Assembly: GCA_020747015.1 (NCBI GenBank)
Contig: JAGTJM010000026.1
Coordinates: forward strand, 186,001-250,000
Length of the DNA stretch: 64,000 nucleotides
Source of the DNA: Pyrenochaeta sp. MPI-SDFR-AT-0127
Taxonomy: Eukaryota > Ascomycota > Dothideomycetes > Pleosporales > Cucurbitariaceae
Reading direction: 5' to 3'
The notes under the pieces: model-generated
Told to the model about the DNA's origin: nothing
What the model saw: the letters and a program-made list of their open reading frames with translations, nothing else
The model's database searches: none
Made by a program: the position numbers and the translations under genes
In this document: in pieces, positions 34,810-47,237 of the stretch
How positions within the stretch are numbered: the first letter of the stretch is position 1
How the letters are laid out: every line of letters starts with the position of its first letter

Positions 34810-36591
34810 ATGGCATCCGCTGCTGAGGGAGTTATGCCAAAGGGGGATTATCAGTCGGACAAGTCGGTTCCGCATTCGTCGAGCGATGTTGAGAAGCAGA
34901 CTGCTCCCGCAGGCGACCAGCTGCACAGGAAACTGTCCAGCAGGCATTTGCAATTTGTTGCCATTGGTGCGCATTGTCCAGTCTGAATGTGTCTATCTTA
35001 TTCTAACCATCACCAGGTGGAACTGTAGGAACTGGTGTCTTCATCGCCAGCGGTACTTCGATCGCGACCGCTGGTCCCGTCGGTGCACTTCTCGCATACA
35101 TCTTTGTCGGCACCCTGGTATACTCTGTAATGCTCAGTCTTGCAGAGATGGCCACATATCTCCCTGTTTCCGGTGCCTTCACCCAATATGCCGCTCGGTT
35201 CATCGACCCCAGTCTTGGCTTCGCCATGGGCTGGATTTACTGGTTTTCCTGGTCCATCACATACGCGCTCGAACTTACAGCTGCGGGTCTTATTATCCAA
35301 TGGTGGAACGCGGATTTGAGTATTGGAATCTTCAGTAAGTCTCTCTTCTGCAAGTTGAATTATGCATTCACTGACTGGATTGTTACTATTAGTCACCATT
35401 TTCTGGGTTCCTATTACTGCTGTCAACTTTTTGCCGGTCGATGTATTCGGCGAATTCGAGTTCTGGTTCGCTCTGATCAAGGTTGTTGCGCTTGTTGGGT
35501 TCTGGATCTTCGCCATTTGCATGAATGCTGGTGTTGGTGCACAAGGCTATCTCGGTTTCACATACTGGAAGTCACCAGGCGCCTTCGCCCCTTATCTCGC
35601 CGCAGGCCCTGTCGCAAAGTTTGTTGGCTTCTGGGCGGTTCTGATTCAGGCTGGCTTCGCATACCAAGGAACAGAGCTGTGCGCCATCGGTGCTGGAGAA
35701 TCAGCCAACCCACGTGTCACCATGCCTAAAGCTATCAGGCGAACATTCTGGAGCATTTTCACTTTGTTTGTTTTCACAATCTTTTTTCTTGGTATTTTGG
35801 TGAGTCTCTAATCTTTGTTCCTAAATCAAATCCTTACTGATTTATAACAGGTCCCATACGATCTCGAGGCTCTACAATCCGATGGAACCAACGCCGGATC
35901 AAGTCCTTTGGTCATTGCCATCCAGCTCGCAGGTGTCAGCGCTCTTCCAGATATCTTGAACGCTGTACTACTTACAGTCGTCCTATCTGCTGCCAGTTCA
36001 AACGTCTATTCTGGTAGCCGTATTCTTGTCGGTCTCGCAGAAGAGCACTGCGGGCCAGCATTCCTCAAGCGAACCACGAAGCGAGGAGTCCCATACTATG
36101 CCACCGCTGTTACTGCTGCCATGGGGTTGTTGGCATACATGAACCTCTCCAGCAACGGAGGGGAGGCATTCAATTGGCTCCTCAACATTGTCTCTGTCGC
36201 TGGCTTTATTGCGTGGTCTTGTATCTGCATATGCCATTTGGGCTTCATGCGCGCACTTAAGGCTCAAAACATCGATCGCGATACCCTTCCCTACAAGAGC
36301 TGGGGTGGCCGCGGTCTTGCCATCTATGGTCTTACCTTCTGCGCCATTATCACGATCACGCAGGGATTCACTGCCTTTGTTCCATGGAGCACCGAGGATT
36401 TCTTCATTGCCTATATCAGCTTGATCCTTTTCGCTGTCCTCTACATCGGCCACAAGATCGTGACGCGGAGCAAATTCATCAAGCCCGCGGAAGCCGACTT
36501 GCTGACAGGCAAGTTCGAGGACGAACTTTCAGAAACATGGGAAGAAAGCTCTGCGAGCGGGTGGAAGAAGATGTTCAACAAGATGTTTTAA
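34810..36591 (+). CDS. Amino acid permease of the yeast AAT family (basic amino acid type)
   Basis: APC-superfamily permeases of this group import amino acids with protons at the plasma membrane. Four exons (34810-34966, 35017-35334, 35393-35799, 35851-36591) give 540 residues. A 50-residue hydrophilic head leads to LSSRHLQFVAIGGTVGTGVFIASG, the signature start of helix I. Further landmarks are EMATYLPVSGAFTQYAARFIDP, FGEFEFWFALIKV, and FAYQGTELCAIGAGES.NPRVTMPKAIR, all typical of the Lyp1/Can1/Gap1 family. Twelve helices are expected; the tail ends WEESSASGWKKMFNKMF. The FAYQGTEL (rather than F...GTE.V) region suggests lysine/arginine-type permeases, but substrate is inference. Introns are 50-58 nt with GTGCGC, GTAAGT and GTGAGT donors. 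The 5' leader has other ATGs upstream, but the chosen one gives the expected head. Confidence 0.93.
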
Positions 36592-38885
36592 GCCTCTCAT
36601 TGATTTTAATGCATTGGGCGCAGGTACTAAAAAGTGTTTCGAACCGCATTGCGTAGCATAGTATGGTGTAAGTGGTGCATTGCAAGGCGTTTGCTTTTTA
36701 TCCTTTATTTCGGAGCTCGATACCAGTTTAACATCTAATGACTCTTATTTAATCCTACCTATGTTACATCAAACCAACATTCTGACGTCAAGTGCTCCAA
36801 TTTGTGACGATAGTGGTGTCCATGCGCAGGAGGGAGCCGGGTGGAGAACCGTGGTTAGACTCAAGTCTGATATGGCGGATAGATTCAGGGCTATGTTGAA
36901 TGTTAAATTGGTAGTGATAAATGCCTTGGATTCTCAAGGTTCAATCCAAGTCTTCCCCCATAACAACGTCCTCGCGAATACCTCATTCCTATAGCTGCTA
37001 TACTATCTTTGATGTCATGTTCCTTCCCGGAGCCCACCCAAAACAGACACAGCCCTGCATGGGGCAAATTCTGTCTAGTCAGGCATCGCAATCAAGAAGC
37101 CCATGTGCAGTGTGCATCAACCGCAATGCTGGGGTGGCAGCGTCGGGTGCCAGATCGCTTGGGGAATTGGACCTCGCTTCTGCTTTTTGCATCGAGGCGC
37201 AGGCAGGATAAAAGCCCCGAATAGATTGATGTGCCAAAACAATTGGTCAAACGCGGCAAAAATGATGTAAATCGCGCTCGCGACAAGTTGCTGCGCCGTC
37301 AGGAACAGGCTTGATGTGTGACGTAGATCTGTGCAACCGAGCCGGGTGTCGTGTTCCAACAGGGAAAGGTGCGTGTTGTGGGGCGACATGTGGCGCAACG
37401 GCCGGCTACGCGCGACGTTCCGTCCTCACTGCGAGGCCACAACAATGCTTGGTCTTGTTCCTAGTTTCAGCGTGGACACTGGGCTATTCTGCTAGATGGC
37501 TATGAGTCTTCGATTTTCTAGAAACTTGTGACAGAATTCTCGCAAAGGCGTGCTTGAAAGGCTCATCCGAAGCCTCGTCACCACCGGTTATGTATCTATA
37601 CATCTTCACCCTTGTGCTATATGATACGCTAAGCGATTCCCTTCCAGGCGTTCTATGGCTCCGCTTTGTCTTGAAGCCAGTCTTGGTATCTCATTCGTTC
37701 CTGCGCCCTGCTCAACCCCTTGCTCCACGTTTGGCGCCCTCTGGGCGATCGGCACCCCTATCACCGTCACCCACATGGTTCAACAGTAAAGTGACACATC
37801 ATCGCCACATTGTGCCGCTGGCTCTTTGGCCTTACGGGGTACTCCCGGATCGTCTAAAGAAACAACTATGCTGATGTGGCAGGTGCAGTTGAGTAACCTT
37901 AGAAATTCGCCGATTGCATCCTGGACGTTCAAAGTGGCTGTATACTCGGGCTTCCCGATAACTGGCTGTATGGCCACTAATTGCTTGAGTTGCACAGTCG
38001 CCCTGTATGCCGCTACCGTGGTCCGGTCACAAGAGCTTTGGACTGCTTCAGGGCATTTTGTAAACGTAGATCCTGGTATCTGACTACGGAGATGAGCACT
38101 CATGCGAGCATTGAAAAAAATCCAAGAGCATGCTCTGTCTCCTTTCCAGTTTCGTCGACGTCACTGGCTAATGAGACTTGGAAGCTTCCCTTCTGGAGGC
38201 CTCCATACCCGTTTTAGATCCACTGCGCGGCTCTACGGCAGTATCGTGCATACAGGGACCATGTCATACGTAAATATTGTGGCAAGTATACCCGTCTGTT
38301 AGGTGGACGCTCGCCCGCTCGGCTCGTCGCCCACATTTCTCTTATTTTCACATCATTGCCATGAACAGCTAATCCTCCGATATCGATCGCCTATCCATGC
38401 TTGTCTATTTTCTATGAGATGGCAGCTCCACTTCTGCACGTTTCGAGATCAACGGGTCTAACGGTGTCTCCAAGATTCGTTTTCAGCCACTGACACTGCT
38501 CGACTAGGAGCATTGAAGCTGAAAACGTTGATCGACGTCACCTTTAACCAATTATGGACCCACCGGGAGGATGTTGAAGCTTGTGATTGCCCCTGAAGGT
38601 CATGTTGACCCGGTTATTGCAACGTTTACTGTCGTCTCCCTGGGTAGCAATGACGATCTTGGTCTGGAGAAGTTGTTCGTCGATGACGGTGGCAATGCTA
38701 CTTGCCTAGCACGCAGGTTTCGGCCCATTGGACCCACCCCTGGATAGACTGCTCTGGAGAAGTATAAAGAGAAGAGCGAGATGTTAATATTGAACATCAT
38801 CACACCATCAACTCAATCCAACTTCAACATCAATCAATCAATTACCTACTCCTCAAATCATCCTTTCGTCTTTAAATCTATCAAG
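36592..38885. other. Intergenic 2.3-kb stretch
   Basis: This separates the permease from the hydrophobin. Open frames are short and lack motifs. The last 130 bases carry the hydrophobin core promoter. Confidence 0.4.
38763..38768 (+). promoter_or_regulatory. TATA box of the hydrophobin gene
   Basis: TATAAA lies about 120 bp upstream of the ATG. It is followed by a CA/CT-rich leader (ATCACACCATCAACTCAATC) typical of highly expressed fungal genes. Confidence 0.65.
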
Positions 38886-39231
38886 ATGCTCTACACCACC
38901 ATCCTCGCTTTTGCCGTCGCAGCCTTCGCCGCTCCCCTCGAGGAACGCCAAGCCGGTCTCTGCTCCTCGGGCTCCCCCGTCTGCTGCGCGACTGATGTCT
39001 TGAACCTCGCCAACTTGGACTGCGCTCCTCGTAAGTTTTCTTCATAACACATATCCAGGACTGCTTGCTAATTTTCTACTAGCCCCAGTCACTCCCCTCT
39101 CCACCAACGAGTTCATCGACACCTGCGCCGCCCAGGGCCAGCAGGCCAAGTGCTGCCTCCTCCCCATCCTCGGACAGGCCCTCATCTGCTCTGATGTCAA
39201 CCCCACTGCTCCCACCACCCCTGCCGAGTAA
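38886..39231 (+). CDS. Class II hydrophobin
   Basis: Hydrophobins are small secreted proteins that assemble at air-water and surface interfaces. Exons 38886-39030 and 39083-39231 splice in phase 1 to 97 residues. A signal peptide (TTILAFAVAAFAAP) is followed by LEERQ, a possible KEX-like processing site. Eight cysteines follow the order C-CC-C-C-CC-C, with spacings 6, 11, 16, 8 and 10. The last four match class II; the first (6) is about three residues shorter than the usual 9-10. The intron sits just after the fourth cysteine (DCAP), the common position in class II genes. A TATA box and a CA-rich leader suggest strong, regulated expression. The family call is certain from the cysteine pattern. 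Confidence 0.95.
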
Positions 39232-40816
39232 GCGTGGCTTGAGTCATGAACGATGTACGATAGATGTACCATGAATGGGTAGTCTTGGACGGTGTATATA
39301 TATTGGCGTTTGACCGCCGGGAGGCCGGAAGTTTATGAAACATGTACAATCCTTTTGTCATTTACCGAATGAGGTGCATGTATCAACAGTAGGATAACAT
39401 GAATATTTTTGCACAAATCTATCTGTCCACTACGATGCTGCTTGTGATTCACGTGCGTCCCCACTTTTACTTGAGATTTAGCATGAGCTACGTGATGTAT
39501 AGGTAATCATCCACTATTCGCTCATGGTTCTGCAATATTGCAGAGTGCGATATGGTATGGCCCGGTTATCTGGCCGGAAGGTGGGGAACTGTCAATGTCC
39601 GCCGATGAACAGGCCACTTGCATGATGTGAAACGATACTGCGCAATCCTTGACTTTTCTCAAAAGGTGAATCATAGGAAAGCTAGCATACTTTACAAGCA
39701 ACTGGGATATGGCAGGACCATAGCTGAAGAGTGGGGCAGCATGTGAGGGAATAACCTTGTAGTGGGTTGTGTACGACCTTACGTCAATGTCTTGCTACCA
39801 AAGCACTCTTGAATGCATAGTTGGCTAGCTATGACTTTGCATACTTGAAATGGTGCTGTAAGTCATTAGTTTGATTAACATTTCGTTACTTTGCGTTTTG
39901 ACCGTTCTCCGAAGTGTGCAAGGTTGAAACTGGCATTAATGCCTAGGCTTGCAGGTGCAGCTCTTGTATTAAAGCATATCTAGTACAGTTCAGTTTCCGG
40001 TTTGCCAAAACAGACATGTAAATCATGAATGAGAATCAGAGTTTAGCAAAATTCAAAGGGATGCAAAAGATCGTTACGCTGAGCACAGAAGTTGAATTGC
40101 TGGGAAGATACTGAACAATATCAAGCGACCGCTCTGCTCCCAGATTATGCGCAATTTTACATATACTTGGTGGAACAATTTTTGTACATCAAGATTCCAA
40201 CAGATGTGCTGGTTGGCAACAACAAATTACTCATACATGTCTCGACATTACTTTTGAGTGAATATAAAACGAGGTACGGGAATGATTTCCTTCCAACATA
40301 AGATTGAGAATGGATGTGTTTTCAAGCTTTTGATCATCGAGATCCTCTATAATAATAGAACCATCACTCAGGCAACTTTTTCTGGTAACAAATATGGCCA
40401 AGAAAATATCACTGCAGATTGGAATGCCGTAGGCATCACTGTGGCTGTGTACTAAAAGTACGGGAGTGCATAAGTCCAACATGGCCTATTTAGCGCTGAA
40501 ATTGGGTGATCTCAAGATTGTTAGTAAGATTCATTGGGCAAAATATTAGCACTAGGCTAACATTGTCGATCACAAAATCTTGATGACAGAATGTATCACA
40601 AGAGATCCGCGGAATGACGTAGAGATGGTTGGTGCGCTATTGATTGTATTATCATTCTAGGCTGGAAAATGCCGTGGTATCATGGGTCAGAGTGTAAAGA
40701 AAATTATAGACAAGAAAGACCATAGCAGTTATGGAGTCGAGATTCTTCCTCGGCTTGGTGTAGCGTGGTCCTCCAACATGACCCTTTTTCCCCCACGGGG
40801 CGCTAGGATCGCGCAC
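39232..40816. other. Intergenic stretch
   Basis: Convergent region between the hydrophobin and the small secreted protein gene. It is rather AT-rich; no gene, repeat or RNA was recognised. Confidence 0.4.
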
Positions 40817-41110
40817 CTAACCCCACAATCGCACAACCTCCATGACACCAAGACCTAGCGCACCAAGTTGCAGCGCGCGACTTGGTGTAATCATATCTGC
40901 AGCGCCGGTATCGTTGCCGCCACTGCCACTGCCTGTCTTTGGTTTCTTTGCGCGAGCGTCGAGCTGGATGTTGTGCAGAACTTCAGCATCGCGAGTCTCA
41001 ACGAGTGGTTGCGCGACTGGTGCAGCCTCGGCTTCTGGTTGAGCGAGCGGTGCTGGGTTCGCGAGCGCAAGAGCCGCGAAAAGAAGTGTTGTTGCTGCTG
41101 CGATCTTCAT
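40817..41110 (-). CDS. Small secreted protein, possibly GPI-anchored
   Basis: A single exon encodes 97 residues. The N-terminus is a clear signal peptide (MKIAAATTLLFAALALANPA) with a likely cleavage after AxA/ANP. The mature part is rich in Ala, Pro, Glu and Gln, then has a basic KKPKTGSGSGG segment. The last 25 residues are mostly hydrophobic (ALQLGALGLGVMEVV) and could be a GPI-anchor signal with the small residues G-A-A or S-G before it. No cysteine is present, unlike most secreted effectors. Upstream on the minus strand there is a TTTATATG element at about 41312-41319. I do not recognise a family. The good start context, signal peptide and GC-biased codons support a real gene. Confidence 0.7.
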   Translation of the reverse strand: MKIAAATTLLFAALALANPAPLAQPEAEAAPVAQPLVETRDAEVLHNIQLDARAKKPKTGSGSGGNDTGAADMITPSRALQLGALGLGVMEVVRLWG

Positions 41111-42947
41111 GATGGGAAGTCTGTGAAATGTGTGTATTGCTCGTGTTGCGGATGTCGAATATTGACAGTGATGCTCGAAGTCGAAAAGCTATACGACTGA
41201 GGATGACGCAGAGATACTTGTAAAGATGTTTGCGAAGTTTGACGGTATCAACTAATCGTTGTAGTAGTGGTGGAGGAGTAGAGCTAAAATGGTGACTCTG
41301 GGGCGTTGTGGTCATATAAATAATAGAAAGCCAGCGGTGTAATCCATGATGCGAAGGAGTTGCACAGCCGCTTCCTGGAGGAAAGATCGCCCACACAGCC
41401 CTGCAGAGAACATGTGTGACGTCGTAAAGCTTGACCAATTAAAATATGCCGCGAGATTGGTGGCTGTCCTATTGGCTTCCTTGGCGATGGCTTTCTTGCT
41501 CAGCTGGACAAGCACTGGCTCATGTGCTGGTCTGAGCTTGTCAGACTTAGCCTGGCGAACTCGGTTTCCCTCAAGCTGGCTTAGTGAAAATGCGAACATA
41601 CGAACAGTCGCTTGTATGCTGATGTTCCAGCTCTGTTTTGAAATACCAATTGGGCCGGCTGACTTCGACGATGATCACCCAGCCGTCAATTTTGATGAGC
41701 ACCATCTTCTGTCCTGATCGTAGATGGGCAGTGCTTTGATTTGCGAATCGGACCGATAAAAGGGAAGCATTTCGCTGGGCGCCTTAACATGTGTATAATT
41801 GTTCCTGAATCCAAGCGCCAACAGCCGTCACAGGTACTATTCTTCGGAAAGAAACTCAAGCAGTGCTAAATAGTCCCGTGAAAGAGGTACAACATTGAAA
41901 GAAAATTCTAGGATCGATGCCAGTCAAAAGAGAAAGCTTCTAGCACTCTCGATGGTTGACAGGATGCCTACCACCGAATCAATCCCATGTCTTCTGCCTT
42001 CCAGATCAAGCTGGGCCTGGTATGGAATGTCTGTGCGATGGTCATCAATGCAGTATCAGACTGGCTGTGCAGGGTATCAACATGTGCGAGCGACTCTTGA
42101 GAGACTGTTGCATTATCTTTTTGTTATGCATTTTATGCTGATCTGATCAGCTGCAGTGATATATCGCCAAGGGAAATACTTCGTATGTGAAGCATAATTG
42201 TGACTTTTGATCGTATTGTTCGCATTCCCTTGGAGAAGAAATGATGCACTAGCGGACGCAGAGAACTAGCTGACACATACAATGTCCATGCTGCACTCGC
42301 AAACTGAAATGTTGAGCATGGGTACGATTTGATCTATGGCTGTCAGCAATTGCCAATTACAATGTAACGTTGCTTATTCTTCGAGCACCGGTGTGGCATA
42401 CCTGATACCGCCTGCAAAGAGTATATAAAGGATGATTCGGTGGTTCCGAGGCATATGTAGCCTTCAGAGATGCAGCCATGGTAAAACGCAAAGGAGTAAG
42501 TCAGTCAAAACTTTCATAGCCGAGCTTGCGTTAAAACAGTCTAGTAAGTTGATGCATGTTTCCCTTGTTATGGAGAAATTTTAGGCCCCCTTTAAAGAGT
42601 TACATGAGAAATTAACGACCAAACCCCTGATGAGATTAGTAGATTCCGGGCGAGATCATTAAAAATACCCATAAACCAGCAGTTGCAAACTATTTTATTC
42701 AGATCGTTATGCGGAAGCATTGCCGATTGATTAGATGAAGGTAAGATGCGACGATAGCAATGTTCGTCAGACCAATGCCACTAGCATAGAGTATGTGGCA
42801 GAAAAAGCGATACTACGGACACCAGTGTAACTATACACCAACAATGTATTCTGCGCTACGTACCAGAACACAATCGTTGATTGTTTCTATAATCGAATAT
42901 AGAGGAAGAAGCTCTATGCGTACTCCGGACGCATGATTTAATGCTAC
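41111..42947. other. Gene-poor stretch
   Basis: The first 250 bases are the upstream region of the small secreted protein gene. The rest is AT-leaning with short, motif-free open frames on both strands. No transposon ends were seen. Confidence 0.35.
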
Positions 42948-43286
42948 TTAATTGCTCGGTCTGATACAATTCTGTGGAGGTATTTTCTCAATTGCCAGCC
43001 TGCCTGCAAGAATCGTAGAGGCGATCAAGATAAGGACTATACTATAAACAAACAGGTATCGAAGCGGTGAAAGGGGTGCGCATCGTCTGCAAAGATATTA
43101 CGTACACGAAATACTCTCCCAATGATACGTAGACCAACAACCAATTACCAGTGCGACGATGAGCAGGGTTTGCGTTGTTCTGGCACAGTCCACTCTGGGA
43201 GTGCCGTCATCGAAGTCGAATTGACTATTGTCGAACTCAGCATTTATAAGATATGGGGCGTCGGTACTGCAAATATGGTTAGACAT
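42948..43286 (-). CDS. Candidate small two-helix membrane protein
   Basis: This is a tentative model. Exon 1 (43286-43129) and exon 2 (43086-42948) join in phase 2 across a 42-nt intron (GTATCA donor, TTTGCAG acceptor), giving 98 residues. The protein would have a polar acidic head, a first hydrophobic stretch (TLLIVALVIGCW) and a second (LFVYSIVLILIASTILAG). The intron is short and its donor is imperfect, and I see no family. It could also be a remnant of a larger membrane-protein gene, since protein-like pieces continue upstream to about 43819. Confidence 0.3.
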
Positions 43287-45303
43287 GCTTCTGGTTCTTA
43301 GAAAAGATTTTAGAATCTTGACAGTGAGGCCACGTACCCAGTTGTATTAAAGGAATACGCAAAGACGACAACAACTATACGTACTTCGGCGATGTAGCAT
43401 TTAATAAGTGTAAGTAGTAACCAAATACTCGAGAAAATTATCCCCCTTCACGGTATTTTGTATAAACGTGGCAAATTTCGTAGGAGGTGGGTCTTGCATT
43501 TGGATTAATCTGCATTGTTTAATGTCAAATGGCCACCGTTCTCGAGACCTTTGCGCCACTAGTGATCTGTGTACAAGTTCGAGCCATTCAAGTACGGTTT
43601 CGCATGGCACTAAACTCTAACCGGAGGAGTGATAATATGTAGCATGAACACCACAATTCTGAGTTCGCTATCGAATCTGGGTCTGTTACTGAGCTCGCCC
43701 TTTGAGGAAAGAAGAAATCTGGCTGAAACGGGTTGAGGAAATGACAACAGAGTCAACCCCTGCCTTGAATCTACAATTGCACAGAACAAGAATAAAACTA
43801 TGTCAGTCATCAATACCACGCATGAATCGGACTGTATAACGAAACACAGCCAAAAAAAAATTAGAGGGTATTAGGAAGCGTAAAGGGGTACTCAATCTAC
43901 AATCGTCATCGTCTTTTGAGCACTATAGTTCTTGGGTATTTGAGTGAGAGCCTAGCGATTGACCAAATAGGTTCCTTCATATGCGGCAACCAACAAACTA
44001 TCGATTTCAGACTACTAAGCCAGCCTCACCATCGTCCAACAGCTCCTGCTTCGCTCCTTCAGCCGAGTCGACAGGGTAATGGGACACCCTGAAATCATCA
44101 CGATAGTGTATTTTGTAAATCTCTGTGCCACACTGTTATTAGCGCTATTTGAGGTTGGAAAATCTGGCCAGAATCTATGGTAATGGTAGCGACCGAGAAG
44201 AGGCATTTCATCTTTGTGGCTTGCGGTATGGCCAGGAGCCGCTTATGACGGATCACCGCCTCAAAGTTGGTCGGGTAGCCCCTCTCGCTCATTGGCCAGA
44301 CTACACAGTACGAGAGAATTCAGAAGTCAACATACTCGGCAGGATCTTTCTCTCTACGAGCCACAGATAGAGTCTAGTCCTTATGCCTAAGCTACGTGAG
44401 GTCGCACAAAAAAAAAGCAGTGCTCTATCATTGTCATATACATCGTAGTGAAGGCCAATAAACAGCTCGAACACAACCACAAAATATGTGTTAATGAACT
44501 CACCTGTAGGTGAAGTGTTGGTGCTGTCGAGCGGGCCGGTGCCTGGCTTCCCCATTCGCAAACGGAAGTAGTGGCGGCCTCAGGTCTTGGCTGTCCCGTG
44601 TATGTATTCGCTTAAGAATCTCCAAGCTTCGTCCATGTACAATCGAGAAGCAATGCTTGTATGTGTTCCTTTCAGATTTTCTTGATTCAGGCAAAATGAC
44701 ATATTTATAAGACGGCCCCAACCCTTAGTTTCCGCATTACGTAGGAGCACTTTTAATTTCTTCGCGGCATCGAAGAACCCCGGCTAAGTGTTCGGCATAG
44801 AACTCTACAAATATTTGAACTTGTCAGCAATTATAATTGGTTGTCTAGGCAGACACGAAACTCCTCGTCTTCTCACTTCCTCTATTTGGGTCAAGCCAGC
44901 CTTAAAGCCGCAATGGTGGCCCAATGAGCGCTTTCTGCTTGCAGCGTTGTTCGGAAATGTATGTGAACGGACTCTGACTGATCATACCTTTGCGATCGCT
45001 AGTTCTTCTCTTTTTCGCTACCGATTGGCAGGAAAACTCAGGCATCGTACTACAAGATGATTTGTGTTCCATCTTAGTGGTTCCCGCCCCCAGGTCTTTC
45101 TTCATCCAGTAATCACCTTACCCAATAGAAGGATAGCCCGAAATCCTTCATCAATTAATCTATTTTTAGGTCTATACTTGAAGATCCCCTAGGCCCTCAT
45201 TTCAAGAATTCTTTTAGAGATTCCACAGCAAGTGCCTTCGCACAATGAATGGTATCTCATCGGTTCAACGCATCCATTCATTCATATACACGCATTCTCC
45301 TCT
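43287..45303. other. Gene-poor stretch with scattered minus-strand pieces
   Basis: Minus-strand open pieces at 43819-43610, 43610-43401 and 44721-44500 have protein-like wording but no motif, start or splice chain that I could support. The rest shows nothing. Confidence 0.3.
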
Positions 45304-47237
45304 ATGCCACGACTCAAAAGACGGCGCCCTTCGTGGTTACCTGCATGGATTCCTTACAAAGATGGGCGATACTTAGGCCTAGCACGACAAACTATATTAG
45401 CCTGGACCTCTACTATTTTAGCTCTCATCTTCTTCTCAATGACGATATCGTACGCGATAGGTTCGTCACGCCTTTCTAGATCGGAACTTCTGTATGCCTC
45501 AGAATCGAGGACGATTCTTATACTGCGCGTTTTCTCAGAAGCCGCTGGCCTGTTTCTCGCAGGCACAGTACATTCAACATTCGAAGTAGTACAGTGGATT
45601 TTGATCTCACGGCCCGAAGGCATAAGCCTTCCGCAACTTTTGGCTTTGCAACCTAGCACAGGACCCCTTGGTTTGCTAGTCATTGCGTCTGGGAGAAATT
45701 TACCACCCAGTCAATGGCCCCTAGGCCCCCGCCTAACAAGTATTTTGCGGCTCATGTCAGAAGTGGCAATTCCTCTACTTGGAGTTGTAATCATGAGTAT
45801 GTTCGCTGCTACACCTTCCGTGGCTGATACTGATGCAATTTAGGCAACGTAATTACAGAAACAGTATACGTTGCCATAGACCAAACGGTCAAACCTATGG
45901 CTTTTGGTATGGGACAATTCAATGGTAGCGTTGCTTCCCAGCTAGGAGTCATGGAAGACATGTTCTTCAATATGGGCTATGTGTCATTTCTCTCCAATCC
46001 ACTGCACTCGATAGACATCACCCCTGACTCCGCTCGGCCGGAGGGCTGTGCAAAGGGAATGAGCTTGAGCACTGATCAGAGTTGTCTGCATAGAGTACTA
46101 ATCACACAGGAGCTTCAGAATGTGAACGCAAACTTGCCATTATCTCGCGAGTCGGATTCCCAGGTGATACTGTCTTCGAATCAGCAAATCTTCTCATTTG
46201 ACTTTCACGACAATATAGAAGTGGCGAGAGACAACCTGAAGTGCAAAGACTTGAATGCTGGTCCAGCTTGGTATACTCTGTGTGCAGGTGGTGCTGATGA
46301 TGGAAGTATTCTTTTCACTATGGTTCCGTGTCCTGCAAACTTCGTGGTTAACCGGCAGTGTGCGAACGATACCAGCTGGCGCTCCTCGAAAGGATTCTCC
46401 ACGTCACTGCGCGTATCATATGCGCATGCCAATGTGGCTTATCAGCGACTAGACGGTCGTATTCTGTGGCATGAAACACTCTCAGATTCACGGCTGGCCA
46501 ACGTCGACGCTTCCGACCTGTTGAATGCACTCAATGTTATCCTCGCTACTGACAATAGAGTGGCAAGCCCGTTCACTCCCGATGTAAGCGGCAACTCCAC
46601 CGAGGTTGTCCCTTCGAATCCAATCCTCGGCTCTCCGACTCATTTCTTCGGTCGCCTAGTTGCCGGCCACATGTACCGAATCGGTCGATTAAAGCTCAGT
46701 ACCAGCATCGAAGCCCATTGGAGGGGCACCAATGCGCTCCAGAATCTGCTTGCGATAACACTGTTCTACTGCCAAAACGGGGTCCTCAGCCAAACGGTTC
46801 TGCCGTTTCTTTCGAATTCAACGGCAATACCTGACTTCTACGGTCGAGGGGCGTTTGAGCAATCGGAAAAATCGTCGCTCGTCTCATTCGCAACTACGCG
46901 TTACAAGTTGAAAGTTGGCCGCGGAACACTTGTTGCATATATTATTCTGAGTGGCCTGACCTTGTTGATCTGCATCACTGCGCTCATCTTCGGAAGCCTC
47001 TTGGAACTGGTATCGTACGATGCCGAGCCAACATTGTGGCCATGCCTCGATTTCTACACCCAGTGCAGGGTGGAGGATAGCAACGGCAAGACCATGGCTG
47101 CGCATAAACGTGTCGAGTTGGCTTGGATCTACGACGGCCGCCAAATGTTCAGGGAAATCAGTGGTCTTAGAGTCAGGAGACGAAAACGGCAGGCCAGGTC
47201 ACTGGAACTTGACGCCCAACGACCAGAGGATGGCTGA
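45304..47237 (+). CDS. Polytopic membrane protein with large glycosylated loop, unknown function
   Basis: Exons 45304-45796 and 45844-47237 join in phase 1 across a 47-nt intron (GTATGT, TTAG), giving 628 residues. The open frame begins earlier with GTG, but the first in-frame ATG is at 45304. Hydrophobic segments lie at residues about 27-50 (TILAWTSTILALIFFSMTI), about 75-105, about 145-165 (EVAIPLLGVVIMS) and near the end (about 540-565, LVAYIILSGLTLLICITALI). Between the third and fourth lies a loop of about 370 residues with cysteines and several NxS/T sites (NGS, NDT, NST, NST), so probably extracellular. The tail is basic (RRRKRQ). This layout is common in expanded families of uncharacterised fungal membrane proteins. 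I cannot name a function. Confidence 0.75.

Noticed and set aside
45232..45303. Upstream extension of the 45.3-kb membrane protein
   Set aside because: The extension begins with GTG, not used as a normal start in nuclear fungal genes; the first in-frame ATG is at 45304.
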